NCBI GenBank assembly: GCA_013076295.1
Contig: RQOL01000663.1
Coordinates: 152,641 to 216,640 of the forward strand
Length of the DNA stretch: 64,000 bases
From: Sanderia malayensis
Taxonomy: Eukaryota > Cnidaria > Scyphozoa > Semaeostomeae > Pelagiidae
Direction: 5' to 3'
The position numbers were made by a program, and so were the translations under genes. Below are positions 1 to 11,810 of the stretch, one piece after another. The notes beneath the pieces are model-generated. The model saw only the letters and a list, made by a program, of their open reading frames with translations. It was not told where the DNA came from and made no database searches. Position 1 is the first letter of the stretch, and each line of letters starts with the position of its first letter.

Positions 1-268
1 TCACCTCAAGAGCCAGCCAGGATCGAAGATACAACACTCCAGCGTCAGAAATAGCAGCAATCTACAGCACAAAAGTGGTGGTGCGCAAGATCCAAACGAC
101 AGAATCATGCACATTGAGATTGGTGACGGCCACTTGATTGACATCAAAGCAACCAATCCTGCAGCCGACCCGCTCATCTACCCGCTGCTGTTTCCGTTTG
201 GTGAACACGGTTGGGGTAGTGTTGCGAAAGAACAATGCAACAATGCTTGCAACTATGGCAACAATTAA
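1..268 (+). pseudogene. Helitron replicase/helicase fragment, frameshifted
   Basis: Two reading frames together resemble the region before the Rep motifs of Helitron RepHel proteins. Frame 3 reads RRYNTPASEIAAIYSTK from about base 27. Frame 2 then reads MHIEIGDGHLID from 107 and DPLIYPLLFPFGEHGW to about 219, a very typical Helitron segment. The switch falls between about 75 and 107, so this copy is frameshifted. Frame 2 stops with TAA at 266-268, and nothing downstream continues the family. Only a short internal piece is visible, cut on the left by the window edge. No Rep HUH motif or helicase domain is present, so this copy cannot be active. Confidence 0.6.
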
Positions 269-885
269 CCATAGTAATAATTGACCTTTGATTTTCATAT
301 ATTCCTAATTTCGTGATCTCTTTAGTTGCACTTTGATTTTATTATTTCATAATTTTTAGTAGATAAGTGACTTGACTTATTTTGATTGGTAGAACTTAAT
401 CTTTAAACAATATTATTCCTTTTTTGGTAATTGTAGACATGTGTAACAATTATCGGTATATAAACTTCTTCTCGTTGATTTTTAGTTAGTTGCATTTGTA
501 TTTGGCTTTTCGTTTGTAATAATAATAATATCTGTAGTTGAGTGACCGCGTCACGAGTATTCAAGCCGATCATAACGATTTTATTGAAAGAAAGATTAAA
601 GAGAAAAACGGAAGCACAAAAGACTCTTCTGTAAAGAAAGTAACTGTGAGTTTGTCGTATATTAATAATTGGTTCGCGTTGCACCTTCGTTCGTTGAACC
701 CACTTGTAAAACCCCGTTTTAAGTGGTTTTACATAAGTGGTTTTACAGTAGAACACTTTTGGACGTCCCCTGACATCAACCCTCCATGTGAAGAATGGAA
801 ATTTCAAAGCATGTGGCCAGCTAGTTGTTGCAAGCATTGCAGCAACTAGCGTGTTTCAGCAACTTTTCAACCCAATAATTGATAT
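269..885. other. AT-rich spacer, nothing recognised
   Basis: Open frames of about 100-140 codons exist here on both strands (for example 538-849 plus and 403-837 minus), but they overlap each other and show no motif I recognise. No repeat structure, RNA gene or splice pattern stands out. Confidence 0.4.
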
Positions 886-1681
886 GTATCTGATGAACAC
901 CTCACTGATAAGGACAAGGAGCATTTGGCAAGCATTGCTGCAAATGTAAATAGGAGCGTTGATGAAATCATTGATCATGGCTACACTGGTGTTATTGACT
1001 TCAGCCATGTAGAAGAGATCAAGGGATCAGTCGTGGTCAGTATAGTTAGTCAAAGATCAGTATTTTTGGGAGAGTTCATGGCAGGGTTAGATCTGTATGG
1101 ATTTAAAGATATACTTTTCAGAAACAGAGATGTTTGCAAAAGTTCTTTTAGTGAAAGGTTGTGATGATGAAATGGTTTATGCAAATTATTTGTTTTCATT
1201 GCTGTATCCAAACTTCAACAAAGTAGGAAGCACATGGTGAACAGCAGAGGAGCAAACAATGGACTTGTTTCAAGACTATCTGCTTCAGATCACCTGCCTC
1301 AGATTCTTGAAGATCACCGACAGGAAATCCAAAGCTACAGAAGTGCAGTTGCATGTAATTACTCAGATGCTTCTGGTGAAGGAGATGAAAAAAGAGAATC
1401 TGGATGAGAAATTTGAGGAGATTAAACCAAGTCCAAGTGCAATTTTGCAATGGATAACAGGTAGCCCATACAAGCCACTTGATGGTGCTGAAGTAAATAT
1501 TTGTGTGTTGTTCGATCATGAGTGTATGGACAGAAATCCAAACCATAAAATATGTTTTCCAGTTGTAAGTGCATGTGCAAAGGAAATTACATTACCCATT
1601 GCACACTTTAAGACTTCAGAGGAATTTAATTCACTGTTTTCCTTGGCTGTATCAAGGGCAAAAAGTTTTGAAAGCCCATGA
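886..1681 (+). pseudogene. HECT-type ubiquitin ligase domain relic (G2E3-like)
   Basis: The translation follows the HECT domain in order across two frames. Frame 1 (to 1164) has FMAGLDLYGFKDILF, like the G2E3-type 'F..GL...G..DL' segment. Frame 2 (about 1142-1681) continues with LLYPNFNKVGSTW, a TGA at 1226-1228, then AILQWITGSPYKPL and PVVSACAKEITLP. The last matches the C-lobe, and its Cys sits where the catalytic cysteine is expected. HECT enzymes pass ubiquitin from E2 through that cysteine to a substrate. A frameshift near 1150 and the internal stop indicate a pseudogene. G2E3-like HECT genes are often multicopy in marine invertebrates, so this may be a captured host-gene fragment. No larger element boundary was found. 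Confidence 0.55.
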
Positions 1682-2193
1682 CCTATCAGAAATTGAACCA
1701 ACTGGGCAAAGTATGGTGTGTTTTTCCCGCCATAAATGAAATGCTTAAATTTTCGTATACTTTGTGCTTTTTCGACACAAGGTTGCATATTTTGCCATCC
1801 AAATTTTCACACTGCGAATTTTTAATGCCTCAAATTTTCAAAACCTCAGATTTTTACGTTTATTATTAATATTTGTGTAACCTTTTTTGATGATAGTTTG
1901 ATTGATGATTTTTGCTCGAAACATTGACCATCTCATTTTTTGCATCCTCAAATCGTGGTCACTTTCAATTTTTTGGATGCTCAAATTATGGTCACTTTCC
2001 TCCCTCTGTTCCCTGTGACAAATATTTGCAAATATTACAGGGAATCCCCAGCTTGAAAAATTTTTTTCTTTGAATAGAATTGTGGCCTCATTTTGGGCCC
2101 AGTCCAGCATCTTTCTTTTTGGAGAAAACCAACCACTTGATTGAGAAAACCCATGTTGCATACGTATGCTATGAGACTAAATGTTGCATACAT
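1682..2193. other. AT-rich spacer
   Basis: No coding family recognised. A roughly 30-bp imperfect direct duplication around 1945-2000 shares the phrase 'tggtcactttc'. Nothing else is visible. Confidence 0.35.
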
Positions 2194-2725
2194 ATGGATA
2201 CGGAATTAGTAGCAGAAAGATTTCGTAGCATGGCTCTCCAAATAACGAGAATTTTGGAAGGGCCTATTGATTTGGATACAGTCGAGGGTGTTACCTTTCA
2301 AGTGGAACAGCTCTATCAACATGCCTTGAGGGTATCGCATTTGGTGCATCACCAGGCAAGTGTCGAGTTTCCACAGCGCTTGATACATGACCTGCATTTG
2401 CGTTTCGCTGCATTGGAAGCACTGGAAAGTCGAATAGAAATGCAGGATGTGACATATACAACTCCAAATCAGAGAACCGGGGCAAGAGGGAGACCAAAGT
2501 TTCTTATCAGGAGAGCCCAATTGTTGCACTTTGTAGAATGCGGCTTCACAGTTCCTAAAATGGCAGATATGCTTGGGGTGTCAAAAAGGACAATTGAACG
2601 CCAGCTACATGATGAAAGCATATCATTGAGAGATAGTTTCACTGGTTTGGTTTGAATGAGCAGGAGCTGGATAATATTGTGTAAACAATTAAAGAAAATT
2701 TTCCAAGTTGTGGGTCAACCTGTTC
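2194..2725 (+). pseudogene. Integrase-core family, copy A (N-terminal part only)
   Basis: From the ATG at 2194 the frame reads a helical N-terminal region, then ARGRPKF and a helix-turn-helix-like FTVPKMADMLGVSKRTIERQL. These align by eye with the N-terminal part of the integrase-core proteins at 3762-5330 and 44701-46462. The original frame stops at 2653-2655. A shifted frame continues the family with LNEQELDNIV, a stop, then TIKENFPSCGS to about 2725. The catalytic DDE core is absent. Sequence beyond 2725 is unrelated AT-rich DNA. I see no intron, unlike copy C. This is a truncated, inactive copy, and its function is inferred only from the better copies. Confidence 0.55.
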
Positions 2726-3577
2726 CTTGCAAAGAGTATCAATTCCGTTGTTTTCTTTACCCTATAGCAATAATAATGATCTAAGAATAGTGGGTGATTT
2801 CGGTCAGGTGCCTTTTCTCTGCTAAAATTTTTCACAAGATATGGTCACTTCTGAAGTTTAATTGTGTAATATCATATTTAATCCCTTAAAATGAAAGTAG
2901 CTGCACCACCCAAGCACAGCAATGTCAAAACATGGTCTCTGGTTTCATGTATAAGAGCACACAATAAGCTAAATAGAACAAAAATAAATACTATAAGCTG
3001 GTTGATAATCAGTTCAATATAAGTATGCAGCATGTTTGATGCAGCATGTTTGATGCAGCAACTTTGGTGGCACTACAATGCGGATTGATGACTAACAAAG
3101 GAATTGCATTTCTCATGGATGAAGGAGAGCAAGAAGAATACGGCATGGAAGAATGCAGGGGAATTTTGAAGATATGTTCACGTTTGCCACACATTCAATC
3201 TTCTGGATTCAATTCTGATTCTCGCATGGCACACAGAGATATGAGATGCATTAAAAAAGCCACACGAAAGGCTGTTTGGGATATGGGGGTCTGTTGTGGT
3301 CAAAATACAACACACCCCTTGAATTATTATTTTCTTTAAAGACAATAATTTTTACTTCATGGTAAATAATTGTTTCATAAACGTAATTAATTTTATCTGT
3401 TTGTCCTGCAGTTATAAACTTTAAACTCCCCCGGACTTATTTTTATCTGTTTCCTCAAAATTATTAAACTCATATGTTCAGAATTATTGTTTCTGTTCAC
3501 ATGATAAATATTGTGTTTTTAAAATTATTTTTTCTTTTTTTCATAATTAATTTTAACTGTTTGTTCTTTAATTTTTC
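2726..3577. other. Spacer with an unassigned 97-codon frame
   Basis: AT-rich. A plus-strand frame at 3046-3339 is open for 97 codons but has no recognisable domain. It starts in a short direct repeat ('gcagcatgtttgat' twice near 3030-3057). I regard it as non-coding unless homology says otherwise. Confidence 0.3.
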
Positions 3578-3654
3578 GTATCCAAGGCTGAGTTTCCCGT
3601 ATCTAAGGCTGAGTTTCCCGTATCTAAGGCTGAGTTTCCCGTATCCAAGATTGA
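3578..3654. repeat. 21-bp tandem repeat, 3 full units plus a partial
   Basis: Units begin at 3578, 3599 and 3620 with a degenerate fourth at 3641. The core is GTATCTAAGGCTGAGTTTCC. The units differ by a C/T change at one position. It sits about 110 bp upstream of integrase-core copy B. Confidence 0.85.
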
Positions 3655-3761
3655 ACCAAATCAAGGCTAGCCTCGATTTCAGATTATTTCTCGCGCTTTT
3701 TTGCTTTCATGTTTCCTGAACAACCAAAGCAAATAACCAAAACAAACGCTGTTTCTCCAAA

Positions 3762-5330
3762 ATGCCTCTCAGAAGACGAAGAACCAGAACTGTTATCAGG
3801 GAAGGAAATCAGCGCGGCTTCCTTCTGTTTCTGCAAAATCTCAAAGGAATTTTAGCCATTTTTATACCAGATGATTTATTATCTTTATCTTCAGAGTCTC
3901 TTATAGCTATAAAGAATCGTCTGTTGGACGCGTCAGCAACGTTGACATTCCTCTGCAATGACCAGGCCTTAAATAGTGGATCCACCAGCTTAAGCACCAA
4001 CGCCGAAGATATTATCTTGCCTCTGCAGCAGCTCAGGCAATCGTTGCATGCAATTATAGATTTTGAGTTTGTGTTGATTGAGAAGAATACAGATGCTCCT
4101 AATTACAGTGACCCTTTTGATTTGGCATATTCTACCAAAAGTAGTGCACAAGAAGGACCTGGTCGCAGGAGACTTGAAATTACAAAAGATCAACTTGAGT
4201 ACTTGCGTTCTTTCTACTTTTCTTGGTAAAAGATTGCAAATTTATTGGGGGTGAGTGTCTCTACACTGCAGCGACGTCGAAGGGAATTCGGTTTGGAAGA
4301 AAGATTTGAAAGATATTCTGCTATATCTGACGATCAACTTGACACCATATATACTGAGTTAACAAACTCTATTGGCAGTGGAATTATCACACCAAACATT
4401 GGAAGGAGACGCTTTATTGGAGCCTTGCGTAGTAGAGGCTTGAATGTCCAACGTTGGAGAGTAAATGAATGTATCAGAAGAGTGGATCCAGTTGGCACTA
4501 CACTACGATGGAGATTGGTAATCCAACGGAGAAAATATTATGTGCCTACCCCGAATAGTTTGTGGCACATTGACTCAGCTCATAAGCTTATCAAGTACAA
4601 AATGATTGTACATATGTGCATTGATGGCAAAACAAGGGTGATCATGTATGCTCATTGCTGCAATAACAATAAAGCAGAGACTGTTTTATCATTGTTTGAA
4701 GATGCTGTACAGCACTGGGGACTTCCATCACGTGTTAGATGTGACTATGGAATGGAGAACTATCATGTTGGGGAGTACATGATCAAAAATCGTGGTGAAA
4801 ATAGAGGAAGTATCATAACAGGGTCTTCTGTTCACAATTGTAGAGTAGAAAGAACACACAGGGATGTGTATGCTGGAGTTTTGTTTTTCTATTCACGAAT
4901 TTTTCAACAACTGGAGGACTCTTCTGACTTGGATGTCTTAAATGACATCGACATTTACTGCCTACATCATATCTACATCCCCAGGATCCAAAATTCACTG
5001 AACGAGTTTTTAATGCAAATGAATAGTCGCCCTGTATCTTCAGAGAGAAACTTGTCACCCCTTCAAATGTGGCAACAAGGGATGCTTGAGAACATGAACT
5101 CTGACCATACGGCCTTGGCAGGAAGTGAACTTGAGGATTTTGGAATAGAACCAAATGGTGTCATTTCAATAGAAGATGACGATTACCAAGTAAATGTGGC
5201 AACTCCAAACATTACTCTTACAGAAGAGCAAAAAAGAGCTTTGCCAGACCCACATTTTGATGACCAAAATCAAGGAAAAACATCTTTTGCACAATGCAAA
5301 TATGCAGTTGAAACCTTCCTCAGTACCTAA
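3762..5330 (+). pseudogene. Integrase-core (DDE) family protein, copy B, near complete
   Basis: One frame of 523 codons, interrupted once by TAA at 4227-4229. The part before the stop (155 residues) is a helical N-terminal region. Just across the stop lies a helix-turn-helix-like segment ([20 protein letters not shown]). The second part (361 residues counted from 4245) holds an RNase-H-fold integrase core: [10 protein letters not shown] with D110, [10 protein letters not shown] with D167 and [13 protein letters not shown] with E202. That is D-x56-D-x34-E, close to retroviral and Tn spacing. This matches the metazoan and fungal 'integrase core domain' proteins (I believe the Pfam name is rva_4), whose element ends are poorly described. 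The expected role is DNA strand transfer in the nucleus. The stop is a single codon, with no frameshift. No introns, although copy C has them. I found no terminal repeats. Confidence 0.72.
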
Positions 5331-6937
5331 CCTCAACATTGAATAAAACACAGTTCTCCTTTAAAATTGTTTAATTATTTGTAGGTGCTTTCAACAAAGA
5401 AACACAGAAAGCTTCTCTCAAGCAATTATTTAACTAAAAATAACATAAATTTAGAATATATGAAGACATTAAAATGATATGTTCGCTCAAAACGAAAATG
5501 CAAAAAATTAATAAAAAACAGATGAAAGAAAACAGTTTGCTTTGTTTGTGGAAAAAACTTACAAATCTCTAGGCTTACCTAAATCGTCATTTAAAGTCAA
5601 TGTTACCAGGTGCAGGTCTCTATTTCAATCAAGGGGAATTTAGGTAATTTGATCATGTGTCTACCTTATTACTGGAAATTAAAGAATCATGAAATTAATG
5701 CGGTTTCCCCTCAGCCCCATGCAAATGATATGCAAATTTTTCACAGACCAGATTAATATTATGATGCATTAAATTCATGACGCATTCATTTCCTGTAATA
5801 AGGTATCTCTTTAGAATTTTCCTTCAGCATTGTATAAGCAACAGCAATGTATAGCAGAGTAATAAAACTTTAACAAAACAACTTCATTCAAACTACACTG
5901 GGAAAAGAATCCCGACAAATGAAATTGTGTAAGTATATCAGTTGCATCATGTTTCACACCTCCAATATATGCACTTGAACAATAGCATAACTTCTTTTGA
6001 CTTTATGTTACCAACCTGTAAAACATAACTGTTAATAATGTTAATTTACAGAAAACAAGAAGAGGCCTTTATAAAAATCAAAGGCCCACAAAAAAAGAAA
6101 TCTGACAAAAAGGGTAGGAAGGTCACCCAAAAGGAAGGTCCTCCACAGCCATTCCATGATGACCATGCCCACCCATACCAAGTAGCACGTGGTGCTCAAA
6201 CTGTTAAATTCATTTACTCTAATTTGTAAATAGCATAGTTATAGTTTTGTAAATAGTTTTCAACATTTTGTTCAATTTTTAAGTTCCTTGACATTTAAAT
6301 AGTGACACAGTAAAAACCCACATATAAGAACCACCTATTTTTAGCAACCTACCACCTAACACTTTCTTTCATTTTTCTACATACTTTTTCGTAGTCAAGT
6401 TTAAATTACTTTGTGCTACAGTTTTCTCATTTTTTATCTTTATCCCACCACCTTATCCAAAAATATGTTCCATTGCTAGCAACCAATATCACCTACCTAC
6501 ATAATAACATCAAAGTTCTTTTATGTGGGTTTCTACAGTTTGTATATAGTTTGTAAATAGTATATTTAGATGGTATTTAGTTATGTAGTTTAGTGGGCTT
6601 GGTCATGCATGAATTAAAAAATTTATATAAAGTTATGCACTAATAATAATGTACCCCATTTTGGCCTAATCATCAATCTCACAAATGTTCCATTCATGCA
6701 TGGTCAATGCTTTGTTGTTCCATTCCTGTTAAAATTTTTTCACCATTTGGTTCATTCTTAAATTTAGTTCCATTTGCATGTTATTGTTTTAATGTTCAAA
6801 AAATTATACACTTGCCACACAAAAAACCAAGCAGGAGTGGCCTTTACTTTGTTGTTCATCAACCAAGCCAACACCTACAAGTACAACCATACAGTTATGT
6901 TTTGAAAATATCTCAAAAATGTTTCATTTATGCATGG
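5331..6937. other. AT-rich non-coding stretch
   Basis: An AATAAA at about 5343 just after the copy B stop could serve as a polyadenylation signal. The rest has only short open frames without motifs (for example 6038-6229, Lys/Gln-rich). No terminal repeats, tandem arrays or RNA genes recognised. Confidence 0.35.
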
Positions 6938-7530
6938 TCAATACTTTTTCTGTTGAACAAACTGAACTGGAACTTCCCTCCTAAACTGGTTCGCCATACT
7001 TTTTGCCACTGCATGCAGTTGAACTTGCTTTCTAGTACGACCTTCTATGGAAATTTTCAGATCATCAGTTATTGACTTGATCGTAGTATCCTGGTACTTC
7101 TTTACCACCCATTTTGTACTGGCAAGCTGATAGTTTTGTGCATAAGCATGATGTGCATTACAAAAACAATCATGTGCAAATCTCTCATCAACAATCATGA
7201 ACTCAACAGTAGCTGCTTCATTCCAAGCTTTCCTGTTTGGGTGGCTTTACTAGCTTTCCAGCTTTCAAAAGGTCTGCTATAGACACAGACTTGGGGTTGC
7301 TGACTGAGGTTTCATTAATAATGCAATGACAATTCATATTAGTTGAATTGCTCTCAGTTGCAGCTGACAGTCTACGCTGTTTTTTGCACTTAGGCCATTC
7401 ATGTTTGGTGCTAATATCAACATCAGGCCCTGTCATGGTGCTGGGTGGCACAAACCTAATGAGATAAACTTTTTTGCCTTTCATCTGATCCATTGTGCTG
7501 CAAGAAGGGCCACAGTCAGACACAAGGATG
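6938..7530 (-). pseudogene. Alpha-kinase-like domain relic
   Basis: On the minus strand two frames join near 7240. The upstream frame (7523-7218) is unassigned. A shifted frame then reads RKAWNEAATVEFMIVDERFA and continues through STKWVVKKYQ and GRTRKQVQLHAVAKSMANQF. This resembles the N-lobe of the atypical alpha-kinase family (myosin heavy chain kinase/eEF2 kinase type), with KWVVKKY holding the ATP-binding lysine, followed by the 'Q.H..A...A.QF' helix. Alpha-kinases phosphorylate Ser/Thr in helical substrates. The C-lobe (zinc-binding and catalytic Asp region) is not seen downstream, where the frame stops after VQFVQQKKY. The relic is therefore frameshifted and truncated. The call rests on motif resemblance only. 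Confidence 0.42.
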
Positions 7531-8756
7531 TCACAACACCCTACTGGAGCATTGTAAAAACTCTCGCATGCAGCCTTTATGTTTTCAATAGTGAGTTCAT
7601 CATAATTGTTTCCAAATGGATAAAGTCTCTAGTATCCATAGCGTCAAACTTCTTCATGCGCCCAGATGGCATAGCAGGCACTTTACTAAAAATCTTGCGA
7701 GCATCACCCCATGTGCGTTTCAACCCGATTCGCTTGTCCAGTTCTGCCCAAGTCTCTTTGCCAGTTTTCTTGCACATCTTGAAAAAAGTCAATAAGACAA
7801 CAACAGCTGCTTTGCCTAGGCCAGACTTTCAGGAATAATCAAAAACTCGTAGCCGCCTCCTTTTGGATAGTTCTGGAACGAGGTTGATAATGCTGGGCAG
7901 TTGTTCAAAAGTGAAAATTGAAAATCACATTCAAGTTTGAAATGATTTCCATCCCAAATTGAAAATAAAGTGGGAAAAAATGCAAATCGTCTATTTGAAA
8001 CTAGATACTTGTTTGAAAATAAATAGAAAATTAAGCTCATTTCAACTTACAAACTGAACTTAAAATGAAATTAAGCTTTAAATGAAAAAAGATATCTTGA
8101 CGAAATATGCCAAAGATTTTTACATGATTACGATGGGCCACCATAGATATGTATTGGAAAGTTTTCCCCACTTTGCTTCAACATCAACCAGCCATAATTT
8201 CATTCAAACTGATTATTCCATTGTTAGTGTTTGATGTCACCACAGCAAAATAAGAACAATTAACGGAACCAGCTGTAGATTGCGGTAGCTGGAAAAAATT
8301 ATAAACACCGGTGAATTGTAAACACAGCCACCAAAGGGCTAAAAAACAATGGAAATCTCATGATGTTACGAAGTGCTAAATAACGTAAAAGCTATCGAAA
8401 AACTCTACTCCCTAGGGGCAAACACCTGGTTAGAAAGGAGTCACACCCCAACGAAAGACCCAATAGTGTTTGGTTGTCTAAAAGTTGATTACTGTCATAG
8501 AAAATAATTATACAAATATTGCATTTTATTGAGTGCATCGGATACAATGTTAGAATGCCGAAAACAAAATCTTGGTACGTAGAGAAATTCTCACATGCCT
8601 GGTAGAACAATCCTGAACTTAAAGGTAACAGTGCATATTTAAATCTATATATTTTTTATCTAGGGTAATAAATCGTTGATTTCAAACTCTTTGAGAGAGT
8701 TTGCCAATCAAACATGTAGCCCAATGAAACAGATTCAAATTTGATTTGAGGATGCC
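7531..8756. other. Unassigned, mostly non-coding
   Basis: A minus-strand frame at 7577-7792 (71 codons, TWAELDKRIGLKRTWGDARK) could be an upstream exon of the alpha-kinase-like relic but has no domain I know. From about 7850 to 8756 the sequence is AT-rich without supported features. Confidence 0.3.
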
Positions 8757-11700
8757 TGGCTCCAATGTAAAACAATGTTAATAAAGCATTTTAAGCTGTG
8801 TAAGGCAGAGTTAAATACACACAAGAATGACCTAAGAAAACATGCAAGCACTGCAAAGCACAAAAGTAAGGTGGCACAAAACGTGAATTTAATGATGAGC
8901 ACACCAATCACCCAATCATTCAGGTCAGTAGGAAATGAAGCACAGAAAATAGCAGGAATTTGGTCAGCAGTATTTATAGCAAGCATACAGCCTTCAGTTC
9001 TGTTGACCACCTCATGATTCTTTTAGCATCAATTTTTCCAGATTCGGCAATTGCTGCTAATCTTCGAATGCAAGGCAGTAACTGTACAGGTTTGATTGTC
9101 AATCTGATTTCACAGTGCCTTTTTCAAGAGCTCATTGATGACATGGGGGGACAGTTTTTATAGCCTTGTCATAGATGAATCGATGGATGTAAGCCAGAAG
9201 AAGATGCTAGCCATTTGCATTCGATATTACAGTCCATCCAGGCAATCCATCAGAACCACACTTTTGAAAATGCTAAATCTTGGCGCTTCTGGGACATCAG
9301 ATACCATCGGAGCAGCTGTGAGGAAAACTCTGGAACAGGCTGGTCTATGTTTGCAAAAGCTGATCACAATTGGTGTGGATGGATGCGGCATCATGATTGG
9401 AGTAAACCACAGTGTCTCCACTTATTTCAAAGCCTTAGTGCCGGAAATTGTTCAAGTGTGTATGCCGCAGTTTACAACTGGCTGCCAACAAAGCCCCAGA
9501 AGCTATGCCAACTCATTTTGGCTGTCTTGTAAGAGAGTCATACAGCTGGTTCTCGCACAGCGCAAATGGCTATTGTATTTTAGAGAACTACATAAAACCA
9601 TTAAAAACGAAGTGCAAATAAGATTCTTCAACTGAGTGCAACAAGATGGATGAGCCGGTATGAATGCATCAGAAGAATTATTGATCAATGGGGCTCACTG
9701 AAACTTTGCTTCACGATAGCATCATCTGGTGAGAAAAATGCTATACTGTGGAGAGCTGGCAAAGATGTATGAAGATCGTACAAGCTATGTGATCTTGATT
9801 TCCCTTGAAGGAATTCTCAAAGACTTTTCCAGGATCAACAAGCTGCTTGAACTTGCTGAAGCCGGTGTGATGCATTTGGGTGCAGATCTTGTTGACTTCT
9901 TCTTTTCGCTATTGCAACGCATTGTCATTCTAAACAAGCTAGAAAATGTTTTAGGAAACAGCCTTTTCAATTATGATTCAGGAACGATCTTATGCCACTG
10001 AGCTGTGTCTACTTTGGATATGCCTTTGGCAGCAATGTAGAGCACTTGCAAATAGGGAAAGAAGAAGTGAATGAAGTGAAACATTGATACATGGACTTTC
10101 TAATAAATGCAACAAAGGAAGTTCAACGTTGACTCCCAAAAAATGCAGCTGTATTCCGAGCTATGACAAGCATTTCTCGAGAAGAAATACACAGAATTCA
10201 AGAGGAAACCACATTAGCAGAGCGTCTCAAGGATATTACACCTGATGTAGATGCTGTTAACAATGAGCTACGTCAGATAAAACTAATGTCTATCCATGAA
10301 AATTTAAAGCAAAATCTTAAAGCAAGTAGTACAAACCTTAAAGTAAAAACTTAAAGGGTTTATGCAGCCTAAAATGACATGTCGGTTTTTTTACGGAAAT
10401 GAAAAGAAAAAGATCTGAGTATCACTATGAACCTATTTTGAGTGTTTTCTGACGAGTATAAGTATGTTTTTTCAAGCTCAAACACACCCAGGTCTGTTGA
10501 AGAGCTGTGACGTCAGTTTGATGACACGTGAATCATTTTTTATAGGGGTCAGTATGGGAAAAATTGACCGCACGCCACAGTTTTTTTAATAACCCGACTT
10601 ACGCGATGCCGATTTCAATTATCTCACCTGTGGCTAAAAGCGCGATATTCTCCTCACATTATGAGCCGATTTCAGTTGTTTTCAATAAAACACAGAAATT
10701 TTGACAAATTTTGAAAAAAATAAAATTTTCATGATTTTGGTGAAATGTGACGTCAGAATGAACCGAGCTATTGTTCTTCAACTATTGTTCTCTGAGCAAG
10801 AGCTGCCCGGCCGCGGTCTGTTGAAACAGTGTCTGGCTAAAATCTTTTCAAAATGTCGGATTGCGAAAATATTAGTTAAAACAAATTCCTCTAACAACGA
10901 AGGAAGAAGTCTTCTTGAGGGTAGCGAAGAAGACGAAGACTATTCAGTAGTCTTCGTATAGTCGAAATTTGTACGAAGGAGAACCTCTTCTTGCAAGAAG
11001 ACCCAGAGCTGGGTACGGCAGTGATGATAAAGAAAGGATCGGGTTGTTAGGCCTATCTCTGAAAGAACTGGATGCCTGTTTTGAAAATAAAACTTATGTT
11101 GATAATTGGTTAGTTCATTTGTTATTTAATAAATTTTTGGCAACTGTTAAACATTAATTCTATGGAATCATATGTATTTGTTCATTGTACTGTTTTGTCT
11201 TCAGTTGTTACGGTCAAATCCAGGTCTTTAGAAGAGTGTCGAGACTTATGGAGAGAGATGAATTTAGTGTTGGTCCAACTCGCGCTGTTATGTTCCCCTA
11301 CAACACATGATCGACCATGAAATGCTTTTTTAATACTCTTTATTAGTATTTGTTTCCCTATTTTAAGTTACATATTGACGTGACGTTGTTCAGTCTGCCC
11401 GGTTTGTTGTTTTGTTGGCTGTGGTACGCAAAGGTGTCTGGGATTTCGCATCATTCTGACGTCAATTTCTTCAACAGAATTTGTCCAAATTCCCTATTTT
11501 GACAATGAATAACTCAAAAACTACAAAATATTTTTATATTCTATCTGCGGCATGTTGATAAGCATGTTCAATTCTATACTTTTCAGCAAAAAAAACTATA
11601 TGTGATTTTAGGCTGCATAAGCCCTTTAAAGGAAGCAGTACAATAATGCTGCTGGTGAGCCAAAGTTTGCAAACATTGCACGCCTTGCTATCGCATTGTA

Positions 11701-11810
11701 CTCAGTCCCCTATTCCGATGCCGAAGTAGAGAGAATCTTCTCCAAGATAAATTAAGAAGCAAGACGGCAAGTGCAACTACTGATGCATTGATCACAATTT
11801 AAAGTAGCCT
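8757..11810 (+). mobile_element. hAT transposase relic, interrupted
   Basis: Segments in several frames follow a hAT/ZBED-type transposase in order. A BED-like stretch (LCKAELNTHKNDLRKHASTAKH) starts near 8800. The core has SLVIDESMDVSQKKMLAICI at about 9165-9225 with the typical 'IDES.D' acidic motif. ELAKMYEDRTSYVILISLEG and FSRINKLLELAEA cover about 9750-9860. The C-terminal hATC dimerisation motif, ANIARLAIALYSVPYSDAEV, is at about 11665-11730 and continues with ERIFSK. Frame changes occur repeatedly and a 1271-bp TTAA element splits the gene between 10354 and 11626. hAT transposases cut and paste DNA with an 8-bp duplication; I could not identify the outer terminal repeats. Dead copy. 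Confidence 0.65.
10355..11625. mobile_element. TTAA-flanked element, T2/Kolobok-like, nested in the hAT relic
   Basis: The ends are inverted repeats of about 24 bp: AGGGTTTATGCAGCCTAAAA on the left, and AGGGCTTATGCAGCCTAAAA as the reverse complement of the right end. TTAA lies on both sides (10351-10354 and 11626-11629). Termini of the form TTAA-AGG with TTAA duplication are typical of T2/Kolobok elements; piggyBac shares the TTAA duplication but usually begins CC. Inside, frames at 10701-10961 and 10969-11157 are acidic and unassigned (EGSEEDEDY, GYGSDDKERIGLLGL). No transposase is recognisable, so it is non-autonomous. The host hAT sequence resumes right after the right TTAA, which supports the boundaries. 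Confidence 0.75.

Noticed and set aside
538..849. 103-codon frame as a gene
   Set aside because: No motif, overlapped by an equally long frame on the other strand, and surrounded by relic DNA.
3474..3719. Small secreted repeat protein (YLRLSFP repeats, hydrophobic start)
   Set aside because: The repeat is the 21-bp tandem array in an AT-rich upstream region; no supporting start context or family.
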